The notes beneath the pieces are model-generated. The model did no database searches. It was not told where the DNA came from and worked only from the letters and a program-made list of their open reading frames with translations. The position numbers and the translations under genes are program-made. A stretch of 64,000 nt of DNA, taken from assembly GCA_039545275.1 (NCBI GenBank), contig BCHS01000009.1, forward strand, positions 124,001 through 188,000, in the 5' to 3' direction. Source of the DNA: Pseudomicrostroma phylloplanum. Its lineage: Eukaryota; Basidiomycota; Exobasidiomycetes; Microstromatales. Shown here piece after piece: positions 34,128 through 44,427 of this stretch. Every line of letters begins with the position of its first letter. Positions within the stretch are counted from its first letter, which is position 1.

Positions 34128-35166
34128 CCGCTCAGGGCTCAGGGACTCGATAGGGACCAGGGAGAGCAGGAGAGAAGAGGCGGGAGTGGTGGAAAGTACA
34201 CACACACACCACACACAACGAAGACCGTACATAGCACGATGTACATGTACATAGCACACACACACATGTTTCTCTGAGATGCGACGTGACGTGATGCGAC
34301 GTGAGAGCTACAATGGACAATTGATTGGTTCACTGCTTCACTGCTTAGGGTTCGGGTTCAATGGACATTTAGTCAATATGGACGATGGACGATCACTTGT
34401 ACGATTGATAGACGGTGTGAGTGCCGAGTGAGATGCGATTTTCATGCTATTCACCTTGCACACTCCCACTCTCTCACCACAAACAAAGACCGTACCGTAC
34501 GTAGTGCAGAGTGCAGCAGCACCAGCAGCAGCGCTACTAATCTGCTCGTAGATTAGTCTCCCAGCCAAGCCAAGCCAAATCCCCTCCCCAGCCCCTCCCT
34601 CGCCCTGCCTCCCTCCCTCTCTCCCTCTCTCTCAGCTCTCTTCCCTCTTCAACTCATAAGCATATGCCCCCAACTTCAATAGCCCTTTACCTCTTGTGAG
34701 GCACGACACTCTTTTCTCCTCCCTCTCTTAGAGGGGGAAGAAACGTCGAGAGGCGAAATCCCGTGGGGGTAAGTGAGCCCTTTCAGGCTTTAATCTTCCT
34801 TGCCTACTTCAACGAAATACCAACTCATGGAGGAGAGAGGAGTTGGTCGTCAAATGAGGAGGTTTTTTGGGAGTTGGAGGGTGGGAGAGATGGGGGTGGA
34901 GAGGGGGAAAGGGGAGAGAAGGGGTTGCCAGAAGCAATGGTAGTAGCTCCCGTTCGAGCGTTTTTGAGTCATCTTTCGTTGTGGATATTGCTCGTGCCGG
35001 TACTGATACTGGATGCCGATGCTGTTGAAATGAGAGGCGACGACGCCCCCTCTGTGAATATGCAATGGAACAAGGGTGTCAAAGGTAACATACTGATACA
35101 AGTTGAGGATCTGCGAGTCGGAAAGGTCGGAAGAGAAAGGGGAGACGAGCTCGGTCGAGGAGGGGA
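34128..35166. other. Long intergenic region between GT31 and MRPL31
   Basis: About 1 kb between convergent genes. It contains CA repeats (34198-34217 and 34255-34266), a palindromic GTACATGTAC, and C/T-rich tracts near 34590-34640. Open frames here on either strand lack conserved features; the region next to 35166 is the MRPL31 3' side. Confidence 0.45.
34198..34266. repeat. CA dinucleotide repeats flanking a palindrome
   Basis: Two CA/TG runs of roughly 10-20 nt flank a GTACATGTAC palindrome, directly visible in the GT31 3' flank. Confidence 0.85.
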
Positions 35167-35647
35167 TCAGAATCCCTTTGGATTTGTCCGCAGAGTAAGT
35201 CTTGTCCATTTCGGCACCTGCGTCACAGTAGAGGGTATCGTCAGTCCCACCTCTCTCTCCTCTCCCACTCTCCCTCTGTCGCCTTCTATGAGCAAAACTC
35301 ACCTTGTGGACTCCCTTTCTGAAATCCCTTCCCTTTGGACTATAAGTGGTATACTTGTCCCTTGCATCCATCTCCGACTCCTTTGGCAGCTCCAGTGCTC
35401 GATCTAGGGCTTTGCAGTGTACCCCGCTGGCCTGGACCGTGGAGATCACATCGTCGACTGCCTTTAGACGCAGGCGGACGCGGGACTTGCGGGTCGGGGA
35501 GAGACGGTAGGGAACCTTCCTGTGGAGGGAGAAGAGATGTGGGGAGGAGTGGGTCAGGGGATGGACGCAAAGCAGGTGAAGTGAGAAGGGCACTTACCAG
35601 AGGAGACCGCCCATGGAGACCGGCGAGGGTCTGAAGATGCCGAACAT
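35167..35647 (-). CDS. MRPL31: Mitochondrial large-subunit ribosomal protein MRPL31 (mL60)
   Basis: Seen: exons 35647-35598, 35519-35303 and 35217-35167, introns of 77 and 85 nt, 105 aa. The N-terminus MFGIFRPSPVSMGGLLWKVP runs across intron 1 into YRLSPTRKSRVRLRLKAVD, and the C-terminus is VPKWTRLTLRTNPKGF. Family knowledge: these blocks are the hallmark of fungal MRPL31, a small basic protein of the mitoribosomal large subunit; yeast MRPL31 is about 130 aa. Intron positions were fixed by frame and by this conserved pattern. It diverges from the proteasome subunit gene. Confidence 0.88.
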
Positions 35648-36030
35648 CGTGGATTATATGAGCTCTGGTCGCTTATTCGCCGGCTTGTCGTGGACTCTTT
35701 AGCGAACGAAGATGAAGAGCGAGTGGGACTACCTTGCGGATCGAGTGCTGCTGGTCGATGGGCGTTGGGTGATGGATGGTAGGAAGAAGTCGTCGTAGCC
35801 GCCCGCCCGTCCGGTTGCTCCTCAAAAGTCTCTGCCCTAGGCTTTGGGCGTGGACTGACATTGGCCGCGCGCAGAGACGCACACACGCCCAGCCACACAC
35901 CACGGTGGCTCGAGCCAAGGGCCGCGTACACTCGGCGACATCCACGACTCTGTCCGTCAGCCATCACCTCTACCCTGGCCTAGCTACCACCACCTCGCAT
36001 TACCCTCTCACAGCATCACACTGGCACACA
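35648..36030. promoter_or_regulatory. Shared upstream region of MRPL31 and proteasome alpha gene
   Basis: This is 383 bp between divergent starts, presumably with both promoters. No gene is recognised. Confidence 0.4.
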
Positions 36031-37290
36031 ATGTCTAGCAGGAGATACGATGGTCGTACAACGGTCAGTATCCGGGTCACTCACCTTGCCATGTAGCAAT
36101 TCAGCTCAGCGCAACTCATCTCACTCACCCAACCTGCTCCACTCCACACAGACCTTCTCGCCCGAAGGTCGTCTCTTCCAAGTCGAGTATGCAATGGAGG
36201 CCATCTCACACGCAGGTACCGTCATTGGAATCCTCGCAAAGGACGGTGTCATTCTAGCTGCCGAGAAGAAGGTCACTGGAAAGCTATTCGAGCAGGACAA
36301 GAGTTCAGAGAAGATTTATGTCCTTGGAGAGTGAGTAGCCATGGCAACGGACAAGGCTCCGTCTGTCTGTCTGCCTGTCGGCAAAGCTGACAGAAAAGCC
36401 TGTTACCGCTCCTTCCATCGCACAGCAACATCCTGGGAGGGTTCGCAGGGGTGACATCGGACGCCAATACACTCGTCAACTATGCCCGCAACACATGCCA
36501 GAATGTGCTGCTCAAGTACGATGATGATATCCCAGTCGAGCATCTCACACAATACATGTGCGATCTCAAGCAAGGCTACACACAATACGGAGGTGAGTAG
36601 CAGCCTGACCACACCAGCTCAAGAGTACTCGGTGGGACTGACAGATCAATGCATCGCCCTTTCTCCTCTCTGTATCGCCAGGTCTCCGACCCTTTGGCGT
36701 CTCCATCCTCTATGCAGGCTGGGATGCCCACCACTCCTTCCAGCTGTACCACTCTGACCCTTCAGGCAACTACTCGGGCTGGAAGGCCACCTGCATTGGA
36801 TCAAACAACGGTACTGCGACCAGCTTGCTCAAGCAGGACTACAAGGAGGGATGCACGACGCAGGAGGCAATGAGCTTGGCGTGCAAGGTGTTGAGCAAGA
36901 CGATGGACTCGACGGCACTGGATAGCGAGAAGAGTGAGTAGACGCACGCGGGCAGTCGTAAGAAGTGTGATCCTAACGATACTGATCTTCTACTGCCTGA
37001 TTGCCCTCCCTTCAGTCGAGTTCGCCCACCTGACTCTTTCTACACGGACTGGCAAACCACAGCCCCGCATCTTCACAGCAGAGGAGATCGACCGGCTGTT
37101 AGAGCGAGAGGGCCTGGCCAAGCCCAAGGACGAGGAGGACCTGGTGGCAGGGGCCGGTGCGACAGATGGAACATCAGCACAGGCAGCAGGCAGCATGAGC
37201 GGAAGTACTGGAGCTCCCAGTGGAGCTGGCAGTGGGACCGGCAGTGGCGGACAGGCAGGGAGCGGTGGCGAGGGCATGAACCTGGATTGA
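36031..37290 (+). CDS. PRE9: 20S proteasome alpha subunit (PSMA4/Pre9 type)
   Basis: Seen: five exons, 36031-36063, 36152-36330, 36426-36592, 36682-36933 and 37016-37290, 301 aa. The N-terminal signature [25 protein letters not shown] (split by intron 1) marks an alpha subunit, and [20 protein letters not shown] is closest to the alpha-3/PSMA4 branch. Later blocks are [29 protein letters not shown] and [13 protein letters not shown]. Family knowledge: alpha subunits form the outer gate rings of the 20S core. Oddities: intron 1 has a GTCAGT donor, and about 60 Gly/Ser/Ala-rich residues are appended at the C-terminus beyond the KPKDEEDL region. Confidence 0.93.
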
Positions 37291-37455
37291 GGTCAGAGGT
37301 AGACGAAATAGTAAAGAGCTTTGCAGACTCTCGGAGCGTGCAAGCGATAGAGAGGGCAGCAGTCGATCGTGATCGAGGCGGGCAAGAGGGTCTGGTTGGA
37401 CAAGGATATATAAGATACGGCGAACAAGTTGATGGTCTACATTGACCTTCCATTC

Positions 37456-38901
37456 TCACTCCTCCTCCTCCACGCTCTTGAACGTAGGCAATTCGCCCTG
37501 CCCCTCCAACCTCCTCAATGCAAACCGACAGACATCAAACCCACTCTGTCCCCTCTGCACCCAACACCTCTCCACCACATACAGCCCACAGTAGAGGTAC
37601 CCCTCAGGCGGGGCATACGGCTTCCGTCCTTTAAACCCCCTCAGCACCCTCACGGGCCTCTGTGTCTCCACTGAGCGCTTCAACGCAGCATTCAGTGGGT
37701 TCTCAAAACTCTGATGCGTACTCTGCGGTGCGGTGCGCAGGTTCTTCCGTTTAGCAGGCGTACCCCTCAGGTCCCTTCCCCCCGACCCGGTGAAAGTGAC
37801 GGAGCTTCCCTCGTCGAGGTCGTCTTCGTACCCACCGCTGAGACAGAGGGAGTAGGCACCGCGGGAAGAGTCGCCGCTTATGCCCGCGACGGTGGGTGCG
37901 TGGAGGGAAGAGGTGGAGCAGGCCATCCGGGTTGGGTACCATGTGCCGGGGGAGATTCCTGGGATGGGCCCGAAGCGCTTGGGAGAGTGGATGCGGGTGG
38001 GGAGGGTGCGTCCGAGTTGGAGTAGAGGGTGGCGAGGTTCTGCTGAGGTTGATGCTGAGGCTGAGGCTGATGCAGAGGCTGATGGTGAGGAGCCAGTATA
38101 GGTCCCGTTGCGCTTGCGCTTGGAACGGCTGGGAGCAGGCTGGGTGATCAGCCGTGGAAGGACACGGGTGTGGAATGTGAAGTCTCCTTCCGAATCGACC
38201 AGGGCTGCTGCTGATATCCCTCTCCCAGAGTCGGGCACGATGAATGCTCGCTGGGGAGTAACAGCAGGCGAGATCGAGGTCCGGGGAGATGTCCTCCTCC
38301 CTTCGTTCCTCGCAGATCGTCTCGGCGCGGCCACCTCTGCCTGAGCTTGGCCTTGAGCCTGATCTCGAGAGAGGATAAAAGGAGCAGACTCGGCTCGTCC
38401 GCGCAGCTTTCGCCCCGACGAGCTGCTCGGGTGGGCGGAGGAAGGTCTTGGGCTCTCGCTCGCAGCTATGGGGCGGGCTGCACCTGCGCTTTTCCCTCTC
38501 GAGGTGGCAGGGGGAGAGGCTGGGAAGAGGAGGCCACTGTCTTCGCCAGCGTCATCGTCGTCGGAGCCTCCGATGACGACGCCAGCGAAGACACCCCAGC
38601 CTGGCTCCTCTCGGGAGATGCGTCGACGACCTGGACGCACACCCCTTCCGAGGAGCTGACTAGCCACTTCTTCTTCCTCTTCCTGGGAAGAAGACTCCCT
38701 AGTCTGTCGATCCTGAGGAGGAGGAGAAGAGTTTGCCTCCAGCCTGGCCTTCTTCCTCGGTCTTGAAGGCGTGGCAGGCGCTTGGTCTAGTCCGAGGGAG
38801 AGGAGGAGCTCCGTATTGGCCTTTATGGCCTCGAGCCGGGCTAGCTCGTACTCTGTTAGTTCTTCGTCTTCGTGAGAGTGGATGGGGGGGAGGGTGCGCA
38901 T
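37456..38901 (-). CDS. SRA-YDG domain protein (5-methylcytosine reader-like)
   Basis: Seen: a single exon, 481 aa, ATG at 38901. A short N-terminal helix (EYELARLEAIKANTELLLSLGL) and a basic PRKKARLE patch come first, then a long Ser/Arg/Ala-rich region. The C-terminal 180 residues are an SRA-YDG domain: FGPIPGISPGTWYPTR, GGYEDDLDEGSSVTFTGSGGRD, then RVLRGFKGRKPYAPPEGYLYCGLYVVERCW. Family knowledge: SRA domains flip out and bind 5-methyl- or hydroxymethylcytosine in DNA. There is no RING, PHD or SET domain, so it is not a UHRF1 or SUVH protein but a stand-alone fungal reader. A 77-nt poly-G tract lies 16 bp upstream of its start (read as poly-C on its strand). Confidence 0.82.
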   Translation of the reverse strand: MRTLPPIHSHEDEELTEYELARLEAIKANTELLLSLGLDQAPATPSRPRKKARLEANSSPPPQDRQTRESSSQEEEEEVASQLLGRGVRPGRRRISREEPGWGVFAGVVIGGSDDDDAGEDSGLLFPASPPATSRGKSAGAARPIAASESPRPSSAHPSSSSGRKLRGRAESAPFILSRDQAQGQAQAEVAAPRRSARNEGRRTSPRTSISPAVTPQRAFIVPDSGRGISAAALVDSEGDFTFHTRVLPRLITQPAPSRSKRKRNGTYTGSSPSASASASASASTSAEPRHPLLQLGRTLPTRIHSPKRFGPIPGISPGTWYPTRMACSTSSLHAPTVAGISGDSSRGAYSLCLSGGYEDDLDEGSSVTFTGSGGRDLRGTPAKRKNLRTAPQSTHQSFENPLNAALKRSVETQRPVRVLRGFKGRKPYAPPEGYLYCGLYVVERCWVQRGQSGFDVCRFALRRLEGQGELPTFKSVEEEE

Positions 38902-38915
38902 GGCTGGTATGTCAG

Positions 38916-38917
<2 letters not shown>

Positions 38918-38994
<77 letters not shown>
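38918..38994. repeat. 77-nt poly-G homopolymer
   Basis: An uninterrupted run of G on the plus strand lies in the head-to-head region between the SRA and glutaminyl cyclase genes. Such a run could form G-quadruplexes, or could be a sequencing or assembly artefact; the sequence alone cannot tell. Confidence 0.9.
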
Positions 38995-38995
<1 letters not shown>

Positions 38996-39381
38996 GAGGG
39001 AGGGAGTGGATGATTGAATGAGCACTGTAGATGGACGAAGGATGATAAGAGGAGCCGAGATGAGCATGGTACAGGTCTAGTCTATAGCCTGCCTGTCACC
39101 CTGCTCTGCCTCTCCCCCGCGTTCCGAAGCAGGAAGGCGCCGCCGGGCACACGAAGAAGTGCAAAGTGAGGCGCGAAAGTCCGTGCGGGCGACGCGTTCC
39201 TGGGGACAGCGGATCGGAAGCAAAGACTTGAGGGGGGCCTCCACGGAAGCGGAAGCCCCGGGGGGTGGGCTGCCCTCGGGGCATTTGCGTCTTGGCAAAG
39301 GAGGGGGTGAAGGACGAGCATATGCTAGCCGTCTCTTCTACCACACATCACCAGTCACTGTCAGCCATCACTAGCTTCGAG
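38995..39381. promoter_or_regulatory. Upstream region of glutaminyl cyclase gene
   Basis: Nearly 390 bp between the poly-G tract and the cyclase ATG. The GC-rich part (39110-39310) contains short open frames only. It probably holds the cyclase promoter and 5' UTR. Confidence 0.35.
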
Positions 39382-41256
39382 ATGGCAGAGGGATCTCGGC
39401 GGTCTAGGTCTCACCTTGACTCATCGTCGCTCTGCCGCCAGGAACTGCAGCAAGATCTCTCGCAGCAAGCCCTGGCCATCGAATCGGACATAGAGCAAGG
39501 AGCTGTGCATTTGCACATCTCCCCTGGGGTAGAAGAGATGGACAGGGCAGAAGCAGCGCTGCAATTCCAGATCACAACGACAGCATTGGGAGCTAGGAGA
39601 CGGACTTTCGCGAGGCAGCGTCTACGGCATCGTTCAGCAGACGGCCCTACAAATGCCTGCTCGTCACTTTCCATCAAGCAGAAGAGGCCGTTTGTGCGGG
39701 CGAGCATACATCTCACATCACTGCTGGTGCTCCTGCTCGTACCTCTCCTCATCCTCTCACCAGCCCAGACACAAGTCTTAGCGCAGCGGACTCCACAAGC
39801 CGTCGCACGCTCTTATCCCCACCTCGCCTCCTCCTCCCTCTCCTCTCTCTTGTCCCTCTCCGACCCAGCTCCTTACATAGACCACCGCTCTCCCTCCTCC
39901 TTCGTCTCTCGCATCCTCATACCGCGTGTCGCAGGCTCCCCAGGCATCGCTAAAGTGCGGCAGATTATCCTCGATGTCTTCCAGAAAGACCTCGCGGCCT
40001 CGAGCCAGCACGGCCGCTCCGGATGGCACATCGAGGAGCACACAGTCGAGGACCAAACGCCCATGGGTCGGCTCTCCTTTACGAACCTCGTCTTCACAAA
40101 GAACCCGCGAGCATCACGACGTCTAGTGCTTGCGGCGCACTACGACTCCAAGTACTTTAGCAAGGGAGACTTTCTCGGAGCGACGGATAGTGCGGCCCCT
40201 TGCGCGATGCTGGTGGATGTGGCCGTTGCGCTGGATGGGCTGATGGAGGCAAAGAAGGACGAGGATCTGACGCTGCAGCTCATCTTCTTTGATGGAGAGG
40301 AGGCATTCAAAGTCTGGACGCATACGGATAGTACTTATGGCAGCAGGTGAGTTGTACCCCAAGCAGTGCGCTGGTGTACCGACTGAGAGCGGCAGAGCTG
40401 ACTCTCCAGACCTTTTCCATGCTCTACAGAGCCCTCGCAACCAACTGGTCCCAAACCTACTTCACCCCCCAATCACCTCCTTCTTCCAATCCCTCGCGTC
40501 GCAGGATCATGTCCACCCCGCACTCTCCCGTGCGGAAAATCGACTCCATCGAGCACTTTGTCCTCCTGGACTTGCTGGGTGCAAAAGAGCCCGAGGTGCC
40601 CTCGTACTTCGCTTCGACGGACTGGCTGTACAAGGAGCTGGTGGACGGGGAAAAGAGGCTGAATGAGGGGGGAGTGTTGATCCCTCGGGGCGAAGCCCAG
40701 GATGCCGAGGAGAAGGAGGAGAACGGCCGAGTTGTGGAAGGCAGGAAAAAGGGCAACCTCAAGTCCTTCTTCCCCGGCGGACCCGTGTTGACCTACGGCG
40801 GTATCGAGGATGACCATCTACCTTTCCTTGCAAATGGGGTGCCCATCCTGCACCTCATCCCACGGCCCTTCCCGCACGTGTGGCATACATTGAAGGTGAG
40901 TAGGTCAGCCCAGTCAGGGCAGCTCGACCCTGCTTCGACCTCACCTCTTCTCGACTTGGGAGGAAGACGAAGTCCACTCCACGACAGGTTATTGACCCTC
41001 TCACTCCTCCGGAAACCCGTCTGGCTCGGCTTGGCAGGACGACGCCTCTGCCCTGGACTACCCTACGACGCACGCCTGGACCATGCTCATGCGCCTCTTT
41101 GTCGCCGAGTACCTCGAGTTGGACCTCAGTATGCACTCCTCTTCGAAGAAGAGAGAAGCGCATAATGAGGAGGATGGTTGGGGGGATGATTCGTGGTTGA
41201 GAGAGGAGGGGAGGGAGCGGCAGAGGGAGAGGGAGAGAGATGAGCTGGTGAGTTAG
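39382..41256 (+). CDS. Glutaminyl-peptide cyclotransferase-like M28 enzyme
   Basis: Seen: exons 39382-40346, 40430-40895 and 41038-41256, introns of 83 and 142 nt, about 549 aa. A cytosolic N-terminus of about 105 residues is followed by a membrane anchor (SLLVLLLVPLLIL), so it is a type II, probably Golgi, protein. The catalytic domain shows LAAHYDSKYF, the zinc ligands in GATDSAAP (Asp), FDGEEAF (Glu) and PHVWHTL (His), and the aromatic SFFPGG loop. Family knowledge: QC enzymes convert N-terminal Gln or Glu to pyroglutamate. Exon 3 finishes the fold (HAWTMLMRLFVAEYLEL) and adds a charged Glu/Arg tail. The 142-nt intron was chosen because it joins WHTLK directly to DDASALDYPTTH. Confidence 0.82.
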
Positions 41257-41654
41257 TTGCAGCCGAGGTGGAGAGTTGTAGTATCTCGCCAAGCCCAGGT
41301 GGGAAAGGGGACTGATCACCCACCCCTATTTCCTTCCCTTCTTCCCCCGTCTCGCCTCTATCTACGCTTCTGCCGTACCTCTTGTTGAATCAACCTCGGC
41401 GAGGCGATCGATCAGCAGTGACGAGCTACAATATGCGAAGCACTCCGCTGTCGTGAGCCGAGTAAGAGAGATGGAGATACCCCTCTCGCGATGAATCCCA
41501 CTTGTAATCTATTATCAATTGCTTTGGCTCGATGCTTGCGCTTTGCTTCGATTGGTTGTCGCCTTACGCGAGTGAATGCTTCTCAGTCCCCCTGCGCTGT
41601 ACCTCCTTATCCCGTTCAGCCTCCCCTCGTCAACAAGCCCTCCCATCCCACCCA
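41257..41654. other. Intergenic region between convergent genes
   Basis: About 400 bp holding the 3' ends of the cyclase and URC4 genes. Short frames exist on both strands, with none convincing. Confidence 0.45.
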
Positions 41655-43335
41655 TCAGAAGACCGTCCCATCACTCTCAATCGCAATGGGTGGCCCACCC
41701 CCCGTCGCACCTCTCAACTGCATCGCAATTTCCCTCCCACCCTTCCAAGTCGCACTCTCCAGCACCTGCTTCAACCCGAGGTCCTCCTCACTTAGGTTCC
41801 CAGCCTTGGCGCGGATAGCACTGGCCGTGCGGTCCAGGAGGACGACGGTTAGGGCTCGCCATTCGACGACGGCTGGATGGGAGGGGAGAAGACGGGGGAT
41901 CTCCACCCTGCTAGGGGTCTTTTCTCCACTGGTGCTAACGCTGGTGCTACCGCTGGTAGTGCTGATGCTACTGAGAGAAGCCTCCAGGAGACTTTTCCTC
42001 GGCACGAGCAAACCAAGATCGACGAATAGCCCGCCGTTGCGGTACTCGGGCAGACCGGTCATGTGCTCTGCATCGAGGAAGGTCCAGCCGAGGATCTTCT
42101 CCATTGGCTCCATGAGGGAGTAGGTTAGCCATTGGCTTAGCTTGTGGAAGGGGACTAGAGAGGAGATGTCTGAAGAGAGGTCTGGGTCACTCTGAGCGGA
42201 GGAGGAGGAGGAGGAGGAAGAGGAGAGGAGAGAGCAGGGCCAGACGTCCCCTAAGGGGACACCATCGAGGGAGGTGCGCGAGGCGGGCCAGATGGAGGCG
42301 AGACCTTGGATTACTATCTCCCAGAGTGCGGGGAGAGAGACGGACGTCTTGCCGCCTTCGGCCGGCTTTGTTGCAGGATGGCGGAGCAGGTAGTCTACAG
42401 AGGAGAGTATGTGTGAGGCGGCCAGGAACAGAGGTCAGGGAGGGTACGAGTCAGGTCTCAGGGGTCGGTCATCAGGACTCACCAAGCATGAACCCGGGAC
42501 GCTTAGCCTTCGGGTCAATCTTCTCTCCCTCTGGTCCATTAAAGTACCCATACCGGTCCTCCTCGAGTGCTGCTCCCAGTCGAGTGAGCAGTGCCGCCCT
42601 CCCCTCGAGTCCGTCCATGGGGTTATCATCCGGGTGTACCTGCATGGCCATTGCGAGCGAGTCTGGGCTAAGCCTCTGCAGTCCTGCCGCCTGTACCGAA
42701 TGTGCTCCACTGCCACTCCCCGCCGCCTGTGTCTCATCGCTGCCCCCATCTTGCGGAGCAACGGCGAAGAGGCCCGCTTGGAACATGTCGAGACTGGCCA
42801 CCGCCAGCCCCTCTGATCGTCCCACCTTCTGGCCCGTCTTGGACTCAAGGTAGGCCCACTTTGACCCGGCACCCGCGTCTAGCAGGACAGATACGACGTA
42901 TAGGTCTACTAGCCGACGAGTGGCTTCAAGGGAGGAGCAGGTGCCGGTTGAATGCCAGGATTGGAGCAGGCGGGGGATGCGCGGAACGCCGTTGACCTCG
43001 AAGTGGCGCTCCCGACCGTGCGGTGGGATGGAGGTGTAGTTGGTGCCATAATCGCGCTGGCCGGATCGAGAGAAAGACAGAGGTGACGTCTCTTCGTTAG
43101 CAATGCCAGACTGTGAGCGATCAGGTCATGCGCTGCCTCAGTCTCTCACCTGAATGATCTTGAGACAGTACTCTACAACCTTGTCCATGTTCTCCGGGTG
43201 GTAGTCAAAGTAATCTCCCTTACCCTGCTGCTCGACGATGCTGAAGACCTTGTAGCATTGCTCCCTGATGGTAGGAAGGGAGCGCAAGCGCTGTACCCTC
43301 TCCGAAGGTGGTGGTGGTGGTGTCTGGGTCGTCAT
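41655..43335 (-). CDS. URC4: DUF1688 protein, uracil catabolism Urc4-like
   Basis: Seen: exons 43335-43150, 43056-42483 and 42394-41655, introns of 93 and 88 nt, 499 aa. Conserved blocks across the whole length match DUF1688: LRSLPTIREQCYKVF, YFDYHPENMDKVVEYC, SIPPHGRERHFEVNGVPRI, SVLLDAGAGSKWAYLE, RSEGLAVASLDMFQAGLF, NPMDGLEGRAALL, the exon-3 blocks FHKLSQWLTYSLMEP and LTGLPEYRNGGLFVDLG, and a C-terminal IAIESDGTVF. Family knowledge: Urc4 is required for the URC pyrimidine catabolism pathway in Lachancea kluyveri and for growth on uracil as nitrogen source; its precise reaction is not settled. A poly-Ser run near 42200 encodes a loop. It is divergent from a cupin gene. Confidence 0.9.
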
Positions 43336-43661
43336 ATGAGGATCTAGTTGGTAGCGGGTAGTCAGGGGATGCAACCGAGTCTTATCGATGTCTCTCCCGG
43401 TTGATCCGCACATCCACATCCACATCCACGTCGGAGCGGAGCGGAGCTGGACAGCAGCCCGTGCACGGAGCAGCAGCGTCTCACAGCCACGGAGACGGAC
43501 TGACCATTCTCCACCTCCCGCACACGACCAGACGCCGCTGCAACGCAACACCCGCACTCGCAACCACTGCTACCAACCGGACCTTCTTCCTTCGCTTTGC
43601 TTTACTCCTGAGGGATCATCAGCTTCACCTTCATCTTCTGTTCATCCCTTGCTATTGCGCC
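43336..43661. promoter_or_regulatory. Shared upstream region of URC4 and cupin genes
   Basis: This is 326 bp between divergent starts. A short CCACAT repeat occurs near 43408-43430. It is presumably a bidirectional promoter. No gene is recognised. Confidence 0.45.
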
Positions 43662-44214
43662 ATGTCTTCTTCTTCTTCTGCAGTCAAGATCATCCCGCCA
43701 GAAGAGGTGGGCAAGAACACCACGGGCCAGACGGACGGCATGACCCGCAAGGCCGCCCTGGTCAACGTATCCGACAAGGTGAGATGGCGAAGGGAGAGCA
43801 GCAGCCACGCAATCAAAGAAGCCACCAAGCAAGTAAGCGTCTTTATTCCAAGACGCACGTCTGACCGTCCTCTTGCCTCTCCCCTCCGACCTCCGCCCAC
43901 AGATCTGCTCCTCCACAATGCTCGCAGACCCACACACCTCCTCTGCAATCCACCACCACGGTCACCTCGACACAGTCGTCTACGCCCTGCGCGGCTCAGG
44001 CGGCACACTCATCTGGGGTCCCAACCCCGAAGACAAACAAGTCCTCGCTCCTGGGTCTCATGCGTTGATCCCGGCTTATGTGGAACATCAGGAGGCGAAT
44101 GAAGGAGAGGAGGAGGTGGAGTGGATTATAGTGAGGAGTGGGAGGGAGCCCGTCGTGGTGAATTTGCCAAAGGGGTGGGGGTCGTCGAAGGATGAGGGGA
44201 AGGGGGAGAAGTAG
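43662..44214 (+). CDS. Small cupin-domain protein
   Basis: Seen: exons 43662-43778 and 43903-44214, intron 124 nt (phase 0), 142 aa. The cupin beta-barrel shows the first metal motif as SSAIHHHGHLDTVVYALRG and the second half as PGSHALIPAYVEHQEAN, providing His ligands. Family knowledge: single-domain cupins include dioxygenases, isomerases and sugar-binding enzymes, so the reaction cannot be assigned. Placement head-to-head with URC4 suggests possible co-regulation, but cupins are not an established part of the URC pathway as far as I know. Confidence 0.78.
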
Positions 44215-44427
44215 CAGGAGCAGGGGCAGGGCTGCTGTGTGCACGCAAGCATCAGACATCGAGACTGGCAATACAAATCGACGAGGCCATTATGAATATA
44301 GGATTGTGTACATCCGAGGGATAGAGAGAGACACTGCAGCCCAAGCTGAAATTCTCCCGAGCGAGAGGACGAGGTGGCCGATCACCTCTTCGGCCTTCGC
44401 TGCAACCCAAGCGAGCTTCACGCCGCA

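Noticed and set aside
34763..35407. Plus-strand open frame of about 214 codons
   Set aside because: It lies antisense to MRPL31 exons and introns, and no domain is visible.
28807..38901. SRA-YDG and PD-(D/E)XK genes as parts of a modification-dependent restriction system
   Set aside because: Bacterial systems fuse or adjoin these domains; here they are about 8 kb apart with housekeeping genes between, and both have ordinary fungal context.
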